Assembly (NCBI GenBank): GCA_947577185.1
Contig: CANPUE010000003.1
Coordinates: forward strand, 1-64,000
Direction of reading: 5' to 3'
Source: an uncultured Lachnospiraceae bacterium
GTDB lineage: Bacteria; Bacillota; Clostridia; Lachnospirales; Lachnospiraceae
Length of the DNA: 64,000 bases
The notes below the pieces were generated by a model. It searched no databases. It had not been told where the DNA came from and was given only the letters and a program-made list of their open reading frames with translations. A program made the position numbers and the translations under genes. Of this stretch, positions 9,914 to 19,062 are shown piece after piece. Numbering within the stretch: position 1 is the stretch's first letter; each line of letters starts with the position of its first letter.

Positions 9914-10270
9914 TTATTTCTTTCGGGGGCCGCGGCGGATGAGGTGTTGTGTCACCCGGCCCGTTACGGCCATGACGATTACGGTTGTGAGGAGGGTGAT
10001 CGCAGCTATGGGCCCGAAGACGGGCTGTAAGGACGGCCAGGCGTCCATCAGGCCCACGGCGGCGGGAATAAACATGACCGGCATGATTTCGATTAAAAAG
10101 TCGGCGGCCTCACTTACCTGCTGCGTTTTGAGGATTCCGGAGCAGAGGGCAAAAAGCATGAGCACCAGTCCGTAGACACTTGCGGGAACAGGGAGCGGTA
10201 TGAGGATATGCAGTATTTCTCCCAGAAAGGATACAAAAAGGATAATGCAAAACTGGCGTAAAAATTTCAT
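9914..10270 (-). CDS. lrgA: LrgA/CidA-family holin-like protein
   Basis: MKFLRQFCIILFVSFLGEILHILIPLPVPASVYGLVLM; start re-set to 10270, adjacent to lrgB. Confidence 0.88.
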   Translation of the reverse strand: MKFLRQFCIILFVSFLGEILHILIPLPVPASVYGLVLMLFALCSGILKTQQVSEAADFLIEIMPVMFIPAAVGLMDAWPSLQPVFGPIAAITLLTTVIVMAVTGRVTQHLIRRGPRKK

Positions 10271-10363
10271 GTTCTTTTCCTCCAATAGTTTGTTTTTGTT
10301 GTCATAATAGTGCATGGGGGAACAGATGTCAATACATACGCACAGAGAAAAGGAGGAACGAAT

Positions 10364-11008
10364 TTGACAACAAGAGAAGAGGCATTGGCATTTGGGCTGT
10401 CGTTTCCCAATACCTGTCAGGATGCGCCGTTTCATGACGACAACTGGCAGCTGGTGCGGGTAAAGGGGAGCCGGAAGGCTTTTCTATGGACTTATGAGAA
10501 GGACGGTTATGTGAATCTTAATGTGAAGACTGACCCGCACTGGAGGGATTTCTGGCGGAGCACTTATCAGGCGGTGACCGCCGGCTGGCATCAGAATAAG
10601 GAGCATTGGAATACGATTATTCTGGACGGGACGATCCCGGATGAGGATATCAGGCGGATGATCGCAGAGAGTTATGACCTTGTCACAAACAGTCCGGAAA
10701 AGCGTATTTATGAGGCGGTGAGACAGGTTCCCAAAGGGCGTGTAGCGACGTATGGACAGATCGCCGAACTGGCCGGTAATAAGAAGATGGCGCGGGCGGT
10801 CGGAAATGCGCTGCGCAGGTGCCCGGATCCCGATACCATTCCCTGTCACAGGGTGGTCAATGCGAAAGGAGAACTGTCTGGAGCTTTTGCATTTGGCGGA
10901 GACGGCGTGCAGGAGAAGCTGCTGGCGGCGGAGGGGATCGAACTGACAAACGGCAGGGTGGATCTGAAAAAATATGCTTGCCGGATATCGGATTGTCAGA
11001 TAAAATAG
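10364..11008 (+). CDS. MmcQ/YjbR-like domain fused to methylated-DNA-cysteine methyltransferase (Ogt/MGMT) domain
   Basis: N-term ALAFGLSFPNTCQDAPFHDDNWQLVRVKGSRKAFLW...VNLNVKTDP; C-term YGQIAELAGNKKMARAVGNALRRCPDPDTIPCHRVV; TTG start with GGAGG. Confidence 0.85.
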   Translation: MTTREEALAFGLSFPNTCQDAPFHDDNWQLVRVKGSRKAFLWTYEKDGYVNLNVKTDPHWRDFWRSTYQAVTAGWHQNKEHWNTIILDGTIPDEDIRRMIAESYDLVTNSPEKRIYEAVRQVPKGRVATYGQIAELAGNKKMARAVGNALRRCPDPDTIPCHRVVNAKGELSGAFAFGGDGVQEKLLAAEGIELTNGRVDLKKYACRISDCQIK

Positions 11009-11070
11009 ATAGTAATGATGGCCGTGCGGCCGGCCAGGAAACACCGGGGCCGCAGAATGGAGGGTTATAT

Positions 11071-13620
11071 ATGAACAAGATCAGAATCGAGTCGCCGGAT
11101 GTTCAGGCTTTTGAGAAAGAGCATACCGCGGCGGTGCGCAGCCTTGCGCCGGAATGTATGGTCCTGCTGAAAAATGACGGGACGCTTCCGTTTCAGGGAA
11201 CCGGGAAGCTGGCTCTATACGGCAGCGGTGCCAGAAGGACAATCAAAGGCGGTACGGGTTCCGGAGACGTGAATGTACGTCATTTCGTGACCGTGGAAGA
11301 AGGCCTGAGAAACGCAGGTTTTGAACTCACGACAGGCAGTTGGATGGACAGCTATGACCAGGTAGTGGAGAATGCCAGAAAAGACTTTTTCGGGGCGATC
11401 CGCAAAGAAGCGGAGGCGGCCGGAGTAAAAGGGCCTCAGATGATGATGTTCGCTATGGGAAGAAGCTGCCCGGAACCGGACTATGAGCTGGCGCTTGACG
11501 GTGAGGGAGATACGGCGGTCTATGTGCTGGCCCGCAATTCAGGAGAAGGCGCGGACAGGAAGCCGGCAGCAGGCGATATCAATCTGACAGAGACGGAAAT
11601 TCGGGATATCCTGGCGCTGAATGAGAAATATGAGAAATTTGTTCTGGTATTGAATGTAGGCGGTATGGTGGACTTAAAGCCGGTAGAGGCAGTGGGAACG
11701 ATTCTGCTGTTGGGACAGCTTGGTTCCGCGACAGGCGATGCGCTGGCTGATGTGCTGCTTGGCAGGGCGTATCCTTCCGGTAAGCTGACCATGACGTGGG
11801 CTCCGATTGAAGACTATGCGTCCACGGAAGGCTTTGGTGATCCGAACGATACATATTATAAAGAAGGAATCTATGTTGGCTACCGTTATTTTGACACCAT
11901 CGGATCTGTTCCTACGTATCCGTTTGGTTATGGTATGGGGTATACCACCTTCACCGTAGAACCGAAGGAAATGACGGCGGATGCGGCGCACGTAACCGTG
12001 ACAGCGACAGTAACAAATACAGGCGCGGCTGCCGGCAGGGAAGTGGTACAGGTTTATTATTCCGCTCCGGCAGGAAAGCTGGATAAGCCTTATCAGGAAC
12101 TGGCAGGCTACGCGAAGACGAAAGAACTGGCGCCCGGAGAAAGCGAAGATGTGACGGTGACGTTTGATACGGAATCCATGGCATCATACTGTACAGTGTG
12201 TGCTTCCTATGTGATGGAAGCGGGCACTTACTATATCCGCGTGGGCAGCAGTTCGCGCAGCACTCACATCGCAGGGGCGGTTGTGCTGGACGAGACGAAG
12301 GCAGTAGAAAAATTAAAGAATATCTGCGGCAGCAGCGGGTTTGAAGATATGAAGCCGCAGGGCACGCCCATTACTTACGAAGGGGAAGCGGAAGAAAAAG
12401 AAAAGGCCCGGAAGATTGAGATCAAAGCGGCTGATCTGGAAGTGAAAGAAGTGACATATCAGGAAGTGCCGGCAGAGATTCCGGCAGGCCCTGCGCTGAG
12501 ATGGGAAGAAGTGGTAAGCGGTGCGAAATCACTGGATGAATTTGTTGCCGGGTTAAGCGATGAGCAGCTGGCTTATCTGTGTATCGGTGCCTATAAGGAT
12601 TCGGAAGACCTGATGGAAGTAATCGGAAATGCATCTACATCTGTGGCAGGTGCAGCAGGTGAGACGACGCATCAGCTGGAGGAGATCGGTACGCCTACAC
12701 TGGTCATGGCGGACGGACCGGCAGGTCTGCGTCTGGCACCCACTTATAAGATGGTAGAGGGTAAGGCGAAGGCTACTTCTGCAAGCCTGCCCAGTGACTT
12801 CAAGGCCTTGCTGACACCGGAAGAGCTGCAGGCCATGGCGGACAATGCGCCAAAGCCGAGCGAGGAAGAACTGGCAGCTCCGACCAATTATCAGTATTGT
12901 GTAGCGATCCCGATCGGTACGGGAATTGCGCAGTCCTGGAATGATGATCTGGCGAAACAGCTCGGCGATCTGGTCGGGGATGAGATGGAAATGTTCGGTA
13001 CGCATCTGTGGCTGGCGCCCGCGATGAATATCTATCGTTCTCCGCTGTGCGGACGTAACTTCGAGTACTATTCCGAAGACCCGCACCTTTCGGGATGCAT
13101 TGCGGCGGATATCACAAACGGTGTGCAGGTTCATGAGGGCTGTGCGACTACCATCAAACATTATGCCTGCAACAATCAGGAGACGAACCGCTACTTCTCC
13201 AACAGCAACGTGGGAGAGCGGGCACTGCGTGAGATTTACCTCAAGGGCTTCGAGATCTGCGTTAAGAAGTCTCAGCCGCATTTTATCATGACATCCTATA
13301 ACCTGATCAACGGCGAGCATGCCTGCAGTACGAAAGACATTCAGACCTGCACGCTGCGTGACGAATGGGGCTTTGCGGGTGTCGTTATGACCGACTGGCT
13401 GGTGACAGGCGGTATGGGACCAAAAGGCGAGAAGTGGCCGTGTGCATCCTGCGCAGGCAATGTGAAAGCCGGAAACGACATCACGATGCCGGGTATTCCT
13501 TCTGATAAGGCGGATATCATGAAAGCGCTGACAGATGAGAACCATCCTTATGCGCTGAGCAGAGCAGAACTGCAGCTGTCGGCAAAGAGAGTGTTAGAAA
13601 TGATCCGGAAGCTGGCATAA
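11071..13620 (+). CDS. Glycoside hydrolase family 3 (beta-glucosidase-like), permuted domain order
   Basis: GH3 C-domain-like region at N-term (LLKNDGTLPF), Fn3-like middle, GH3 N-domain with KHYACNNQETNRY and GFAGVVMTDW at C-term; ATG 11071. Confidence 0.92.
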   Translation: MNKIRIESPDVQAFEKEHTAAVRSLAPECMVLLKNDGTLPFQGTGKLALYGSGARRTIKGGTGSGDVNVRHFVTVEEGLRNAGFELTTGSWMDSYDQVVENARKDFFGAIRKEAEAAGVKGPQMMMFAMGRSCPEPDYELALDGEGDTAVYVLARNSGEGADRKPAAGDINLTETEIRDILALNEKYEKFVLVLNVGGMVDLKPVEAVGTILLLGQLGSATGDALADVLLGRAYPSGKLTMTWAPIEDYASTEGFGDPNDTYYKEGIYVGYRYFDTIGSVPTYPFGYGMGYTTFTVEPKEMTADAAHVTVTATVTNTGAAAGREVVQVYYSAPAGKLDKPYQELAGYAKTKELAPGESEDVTVTFDTESMASYCTVCASYVMEAGTYYIRVGSSSRSTHIAGAVVLDETKAVEKLKNICGSSGFEDMKPQGTPITYEGEAEEKEKARKIEIKAADLEVKEVTYQEVPAEIPAGPALRWEEVVSGAKSLDEFVAGLSDEQLAYLCIGAYKDSEDLMEVIGNASTSVAGAAGETTHQLEEIGTPTLVMADGPAGLRLAPTYKMVEGKAKATSASLPSDFKALLTPEELQAMADNAPKPSEEELAAPTNYQYCVAIPIGTGIAQSWNDDLAKQLGDLVGDEMEMFGTHLWLAPAMNIYRSPLCGRNFEYYSEDPHLSGCIAADITNGVQVHEGCATTIKHYACNNQETNRYFSNSNVGERALREIYLKGFEICVKKSQPHFIMTSYNLINGEHACSTKDIQTCTLRDEWGFAGVVMTDWLVTGGMGPKGEKWPCASCAGNVKAGNDITMPGIPSDKADIMKALTDENHPYALSRAELQLSAKRVLEMIRKLA

Positions 13621-13641
13621 GACAGAAACAGAGGCAATTTG

Positions 13642-13688
13642 AAACAGGTCAGACAAGTTTATTAAGGTTGAACTTGTCTGACCTGTTT
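13642..13688 (+). terminator. Strong hairpin downstream of GH3
   Basis: AAACAGGTCAGACAAGTT / AACTTGTCTGACCTGTTT perfect 18-bp inverted repeat. Confidence 0.75.
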
Positions 13689-14040
13689 TCAGAACAGATT
13701 TAACACTTGAGCACCAAATACAGTTGATGAAAAAAGCCAAATATAACGGCAAAGAGCCAGACGCATAGACACAGAGCCGGCAGGCTTGTGAGAAATCACA
13801 AGTTGTCGGCTTCTTAATTCTCAAACCGACCAAAATCATCTTGTTTTTTGACTTGTTTTTTATATCATGCCATATCTCCGTATAAGTTGGTTTTGTAAAG
13901 ATGAGCACCATTTCGGAAGCATTTATTTGCTGATATTTTCTCCTGATATTTTTTTGTAAATGAAGGCTTGAAAATTTGAGTCAAACAGGTATATTTAGAT
14001 TAAACAACTCAGTCAAACCAAAATAGTCAGAGGTGATAGT

Positions 14041-14661
14041 ATGAGCGAAAGGTTTAAAGAGCTTCCAGAAGAAAAGCAGCTTTCTATTATGCGTGCCGCC
14101 ACGGAAGTTTTTGCTAAATATGAATATAAAAAAGCATCTACCGATTTGATTGCTTCTAAGGCGGGAGTTTCTAAGGAATTGCTTTTTTATTATTTTCACA
14201 ACAAAAAAGATTTGTATTTGACAGTATACGAGTATGTCAAACAAATTATCACGGAGGGAGTAGCTGATTCCAGACTTCAGGAAATTACGGATTTTTTTGA
14301 ACTCGTCACCTACGCTTCCATGAAAAAGATAAAAATACTAACAGAAATTCCTTATATCATGGACTTTTCCATTCGTTCCTTTTATTCCGATAAGGAAGAA
14401 GTGTCGGATGATTTGAAGAAGAAAACCAGAGAGGGAATAGGACATAATTATAATCAATATTTCGGTAAGATAAATCTTTGTAAATTTAAAGATGGTGTAG
14501 ACCCGACCGAGATATTCCAAATGTTTATCTGGATAGTAGATGGCTATATCCACGAACAACAAATGAGAAATGAGCCGTTATGTTTAGATAAAGTAGGAAA
14601 AATGCTTATAAATTGGACTGAAATGTTTAAACAGATTGCATATAAGGAGGAGTATTTATGA
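14041..14661 (+). CDS. TetR/AcrR family regulator
   Basis: AATEVFAKYEYKKASTDLIASKAGVSKELLFYYFHNKKDLYL. Confidence 0.92.
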   Translation: MSERFKELPEEKQLSIMRAATEVFAKYEYKKASTDLIASKAGVSKELLFYYFHNKKDLYLTVYEYVKQIITEGVADSRLQEITDFFELVTYASMKKIKILTEIPYIMDFSIRSFYSDKEEVSDDLKKKTREGIGHNYNQYFGKINLCKFKDGVDPTEIFQMFIWIVDGYIHEQQMRNEPLCLDKVGKMLINWTEMFKQIAYKEEYL

Positions 14662-15476
14662 GCGTCATTAAAATCGAAAATCTGGTACGTGATTATGGAG
14701 GTGGAAAAGGAGTATTTGATATATCGTTTCATGTGAATCAAGGGGAAGCTTTTGGCTTTTTAGGTCCGAATGGTGCAGGAAAAACAACAACAATACGCCA
14801 TTTAATGGGATTCCTAAAACCAAAATCAGGAAAATGCACCATTGACGGACTGGATTGTTGGAGTGAAAGAGATAAAGTACAGGCAAGGCTTGGGTATATT
14901 CCCGGTGAAATCAGCTTTTTTGACGATATGACGGGTACGGAGTTTTTAAGATTTATCGCAGAATATCGAAAAATTGACACACGCAATCGTATGGAAGAAT
15001 TACTTGAGCGTTTTGAATTAGACCCCAAAAGTAAGATTAAAAAAATGAGCAAGGGAATGAAACAGAAACTTGGAATCGTCGCCGCATTTATGCACGACCC
15101 CGATATTCTGATTCTTGATGAACCGACCAGCGGACTTGACCCGTTGATGCAAAGCAGGTTTGTCAATTTAGTCGCCGAAGAAAAAGAAAATGGAAAAACA
15201 ATTTTGATGTCAAGCCATATGTTTGAAGAAGTGGAACGGACTTGTGATCGTATTGGTATTATTCGCAACGGCAGAATGGTAGCGATTGATTCTGCTGCAG
15301 CGCTACACGAAAGACATACCCGTAGTTACACAGTGACGCTTGAAAGCGAAGCTGCCGCCAAAGCATTTGCCGCAGATTTTGGCGGTATATGCAACGGAAA
15401 AAAAGTCACTGTTGCTACAAAGCAAAGCCTGGAAGAAATTTTCATGAATTATTACGGAGGTGAGAAAAATGATTAA
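14658..15476 (+). CDS. ABC transporter ATP-binding protein
   Basis: GPNGAGKTTTIRHLMG; LSxG-like MSKGMKQKLGI; LILDEPTSGLDP. Confidence 0.95.
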   Translation: MSVIKIENLVRDYGGGKGVFDISFHVNQGEAFGFLGPNGAGKTTTIRHLMGFLKPKSGKCTIDGLDCWSERDKVQARLGYIPGEISFFDDMTGTEFLRFIAEYRKIDTRNRMEELLERFELDPKSKIKKMSKGMKQKLGIVAAFMHDPDILILDEPTSGLDPLMQSRFVNLVAEEKENGKTILMSSHMFEEVERTCDRIGIIRNGRMVAIDSAAALHERHTRSYTVTLESEAAAKAFAADFGGICNGKKVTVATKQSLEEIFMNYYGGEKND

Positions 15477-16269
15477 CATGGCATTATATAAACGTGAAAT
15501 GAAAGGAAGCATTAAACTGCTTATCATATTTGGCGCAATTATTACCATGTACGTTTCCATTATCATTAATATGTACGACCCTCAAATGATGAAAACGTTA
15601 GACAGTTTTGTAGAAGTTATGCCGGAATTGATGGCGTCTGTTGGTATGAAGGCAAACGCTGCCAATCTCTTGGGATTTATGGTGTCTTATCTCTATGGAT
15701 TTATATTGCTGATTTTTCCCATGCTATTTTGCATACTACGTGGAAATGCCCTGATTGCAAAATATGTTGATAAAGGCTCTATGGTTTCGCTGGCTGCTGC
15801 ACCCGTAAAGCGTTGTACCATTGCCTTTACACAAATGAAAGTGCTTGTAAGCGGTATTCTATTGCTCATTCTTTATAGCACGATCGTAGAGTTGATTTGT
15901 GCTAAAAGTGGTTTTCCGGAGGAGTTAGATATAAAAGAACTTTTTATATTGAATGGCGGACTGTTATGCCTGCACTTATTTATTGGGGGCATATGTTTTC
16001 TTTCTTCCTGCATATTTTCTGATACCAAATACAGTGTTGCATTTGGAGCGGGTATTCCAGCATTTATGTATGTATTACAAATGCTTGCAAATGTTGGCGG
16101 AGATGCAGAAAAAGCAAAGTATTTCACCTTTTTTACTTTGTTTAGTCCAGACGGCATAATTGCTGGCAAAAGCAGTGCAATTGCCTCCGCATTTGTACTT
16201 TTTGCAGGCGCTGTTATGTTGTATGCACTGGGAATTGTGATATTTGAAAAAAAAGATCTGCCCATTTAG
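15469..16269 (+). CDS. ABC-2 type permease
   Basis: Multi-TM ORF overlapping the ATPase gene; ATG 15469. Confidence 0.85.
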   Translation: MINMALYKREMKGSIKLLIIFGAIITMYVSIIINMYDPQMMKTLDSFVEVMPELMASVGMKANAANLLGFMVSYLYGFILLIFPMLFCILRGNALIAKYVDKGSMVSLAAAPVKRCTIAFTQMKVLVSGILLLILYSTIVELICAKSGFPEELDIKELFILNGGLLCLHLFIGGICFLSSCIFSDTKYSVAFGAGIPAFMYVLQMLANVGGDAEKAKYFTFFTLFSPDGIIAGKSSAIASAFVLFAGAVMLYALGIVIFEKKDLPI

Positions 16270-16375
16270 ATAACTGGTATCTTCTGAACTGAAGCTGCCC
16301 TCTAAATCAAGCGTGAGAAGCATTTTTCATTTTTAGGAAAAAGATATATAATAAAGCAGTAACAAATCAAGGGTT

Positions 16376-16588
16376 ATGGAGGTAACAATGGATTTTTCAG
16401 AAGAGGAATTGAAAGAAGCAAAAAGACAAATTGATTCTACTTTGCATAAGTTGAGGGAGACGATAAAAACATTTGAATCCAAAGAACATACGGAAAGATA
16501 CAAGTCACAAATTACATTGGCTAAAAGACGGGTAAAGGCATTTGAAATTGCAAACTGGTTTATTGAAAATGAACTCAATAAAAATTAG
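16376..16588 (+). CDS. Small hypothetical protein, 70 aa
   Basis: ORF with GGAG upstream; coiled-coil-like composition. Confidence 0.5.
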   Translation: MEVTMDFSEEELKEAKRQIDSTLHKLRETIKTFESKEHTERYKSQITLAKRRVKAFEIANWFIENELNKN

Positions 16589-16603
16589 TATATGTATAGG
16601 ATT

Positions 16604-16838
16604 TTCACTGCAGTTTTTTCAGGTCGTGAGCATGAGCTTTATCGCTCTGTTTGTCGGGATGATGATGAGATCGTCGAAAGCGACGATTATCGCATCTTTT
16701 ATCCTGATTTTTCTGACACAGGCAAATATCGGAGACTTTTCATTAGCCGGGAATCTCGCATTTCCGATTATTCTGACAGTTGTGTCGTTTGTGTTTGCGG
16801 TGCTGTCTGTCCTGCATGTGGAAGAAAAGGATTTGTAA
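16604..16838 (+). pseudogene. C-terminal fragment of an ABC-2-type permease
   Basis: FSLQFFQVVSMSFIALFVGMMMRSSKATIIASFILIFLTQANIGDFSLAGNLAFPIILTVVSFVFAVLSVLHVEEKDL* without its N-terminus. Confidence 0.55.
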
Positions 16839-16874
16839 ATGTTTTAAAAACTGGAATTGAGCAGGAATGAGGGC

Positions 16875-16967
16875 AAAAACTGGTATTGTGAGGTCGACAA
16901 TATCAAAATAACGGTCAATGCGCACAGTTATACGATCATTACCGTACATAAAAGCAGATCTGTGTAA
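16875..16967 (+). pseudogene. C-terminal fragment resembling DUF3781 proteins
   Basis: KNWYCEVDNIKITVNAHSYTIITVHKSRSV* without upstream coding region. Confidence 0.45.
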
Positions 16968-16969
16968 GA

Positions 16970-17980
16970 TTATACATCGGAAAATGTGCCCGCGCCCTCC
17001 CCATTCTGCCTGTACACCTGCTGCCTGCGGATCACCGGATACCGCACGGCAAAACAGCCCTCCAGATCTTCCCGGTGCATGTCGACGGCGGTGATCTGGT
17101 GGTTTTCGCAGGTGGTATAGTAATAGATGCCTTTGTCTGCATTACAGCAGGAAGTGTAGAGTGTCATCTCATACCTGCCTTCTCCCAGGCGGCAGCAGCC
17201 CCGCGTCTGATTAACGGAACCCAGTATATGAAAAAACTGGCTGATGCTTTCGGATTCCGAACTGCCGGAGACAGAATTCATTTTTGTGAAGACGGCTCTG
17301 ACAAAGCGTGACTGCGACGACAGATCGCCGGGAAGACCGACCGCGCCCATTCCACGGCTGTATGTTCGCAGAGGCAGGTCCGGAGAGAAGCGGTTTGACG
17401 GTTCTTCCGGCGATAAATGCATAAAGTTGTTTAAGTGAAACATCTGCCAGGCAAACGGGGGATTGTTTGTCAAAACCCCGGCAGGGTTGTCATAAATCGT
17501 TATCCCGTCTTTCATGGACTCTACGGTAATGCATGCTTCGCGGTCTGCAATGATCCAGTGAAGCTGCGCTGCAGGGAGCTCTCTGCTAAAAGAGTCGTTT
17601 GTCAGATTGATCTTTTCCAGACGTTTTTTTGCCTCAGACAGGGAGGCGCACTGACCTAAAATCCATGGGATAAATTCAAAGGTCGCCACATTCTCAAGAC
17701 CATCCGCCGGATCTTTGTAATCTGCATTTCCCACAAAATTGAGTCCTGCCATGCAAAGCCCCTTTTCATTTACCGATTCATAATATAACGGCTGGCCGTC
17801 TGCCATATGTGCCATACCGATCATGGCATAGTGGCTGTCCGATGATCTTCGTGTCTGATGACGGAAAGAAAGCGGAAAGTTTCTGGGCATGACCACGATT
17901 TCCTCACCGTAAGAAAAATCATTGTCCAGTGTCCTTCCAAAATAAAAGTCTTTTGTCTGATAGGTTATGGCTGTACACAT
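16970..17980 (-). CDS. Linear amide C-N hydrolase (choloylglycine hydrolase/penicillin V acylase family)
   Basis: MCTAITYQTKDFYFGRTLDNDFSYGEEIVVMPR: Cys2 nucleophile, FGRTLD, NEKGLCMAGLNF, LTNNPPF. Confidence 0.9.
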   Translation of the reverse strand: MCTAITYQTKDFYFGRTLDNDFSYGEEIVVMPRNFPLSFRHQTRRSSDSHYAMIGMAHMADGQPLYYESVNEKGLCMAGLNFVGNADYKDPADGLENVATFEFIPWILGQCASLSEAKKRLEKINLTNDSFSRELPAAQLHWIIADREACITVESMKDGITIYDNPAGVLTNNPPFAWQMFHLNNFMHLSPEEPSNRFSPDLPLRTYSRGMGAVGLPGDLSSQSRFVRAVFTKMNSVSGSSESESISQFFHILGSVNQTRGCCRLGEGRYEMTLYTSCCNADKGIYYYTTCENHQITAVDMHREDLEGCFAVRYPVIRRQQVYRQNGEGAGTFSDV

Positions 17981-18051
17981 ACGCGGCCTCCTGAAGTTCT
18001 TTTACAGATATTGTATCTCATTTGGTTCCGATTAAACGTACTGAATGCAAA

Positions 18052-18089
18052 TATTTTACTATAATTTTCTCCGTGTTTATAGTAAAATA
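18052..18089. promoter_or_regulatory. Perfect 13-bp inverted repeat in divergent intergenic region
   Basis: TATTTTACTATAA (18052-18064) / TTATAGTAAAATA (18077-18089). Confidence 0.6.
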
Positions 18090-18118
18090 ATACAAAAACC
18101 GGAAGGAGCCAGACCACG

Positions 18119-18952
18119 ATGATCGAAAAACAAAACTTTTCCACAATTTATACCTGTTTTCCGGGCGGAAAGCACAAGGTGCTGACGATGAGTTATGACG
18201 ATGGGAAGCTGTATGACCGCAGACTCGTAGCGCTGTTTAACAAATATGGGATCAAAGGAACGTTCCATATCAACGGCGGCGGACTGTTTGGCAGGATGGG
18301 TGCTGTTGAGCGGATTCCTTTTGAGGAGATCAAAGATCTTTATGAAGGGCACGAAGTATCCTGTCATACATATACCCATCCGACGATCTCACGGTGTCCG
18401 CTTTCCCAGGTGGTACAGCAGGTGATCGAAGACAGGAAGGCTCTGGAAGCGGCCTGCGGTTATCCTGTGCGGGGCATGAGTTATCCAAACGGCTCTTACA
18501 GCAAAGAGATCATGCAGATGCTTCCCGCCTGCGGGATCGAATACAGCCGGATCGTCGGCAATACGGATGATTTTGCGTTTCCTGCCGATTTTCTGGAATG
18601 GAAGGCGACCTGCCACCATGCGCACAATCTGATGGAAAATGCACAGCGTTTTGCCAGCCTGAACAAGACACAGTACCTTTATATGATGTATGTCTGGGGA
18701 CACAGTTATGAGTTTGGCGAGGATGAGAGCGAGTGGGAGAAGATAGAAGCATTTTGCAGATATATCGGCGGAAGGGATGATATCTGGTATGCGACCAATA
18801 TTGAGATCGTCGACTATATGAATGCGGCTGCCAACCTGAAATTTTCCGCAGCGGGCGATATGGTCTACAATCCGGGTGCGGTTCCGGTATGGATCAGTGT
18901 TGACGGAGAATGCAGGAAGATAGAACCGGGCAGACTGGAAAGGAATCTGTGA
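18119..18952 (+). CDS. Polysaccharide deacetylase family protein
   Basis: LTMSYDDGKLYDRRLVALFNKYGIKGTFHINGG; HEVSCHTYTHPTI. Confidence 0.88.
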   Translation: MIEKQNFSTIYTCFPGGKHKVLTMSYDDGKLYDRRLVALFNKYGIKGTFHINGGGLFGRMGAVERIPFEEIKDLYEGHEVSCHTYTHPTISRCPLSQVVQQVIEDRKALEAACGYPVRGMSYPNGSYSKEIMQMLPACGIEYSRIVGNTDDFAFPADFLEWKATCHHAHNLMENAQRFASLNKTQYLYMMYVWGHSYEFGEDESEWEKIEAFCRYIGGRDDIWYATNIEIVDYMNAAANLKFSAAGDMVYNPGAVPVWISVDGECRKIEPGRLERNL

Positions 18953-19062
18953 CTTGAAAAGCCGCCTGAAAAAGAGTACAATAAGTTGAAAATTCAGAGA
19001 GTTTAAGGGATCTGAGGAAAACGGCAGTGATTTCCGAAAGATTCTTCAAAGAAGAGAAAGGC

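Noticed and set aside
12553-13545. 330-aa minus-strand ORF opposite the GH3 gene
   Set aside because: Entirely antisense to a clearly recognised enzyme; no motif.
13979-14020. AGTCAAAC direct repeats upstream of the TetR gene
   Set aside because: Possible operator but short and not palindromic; insufficient support.
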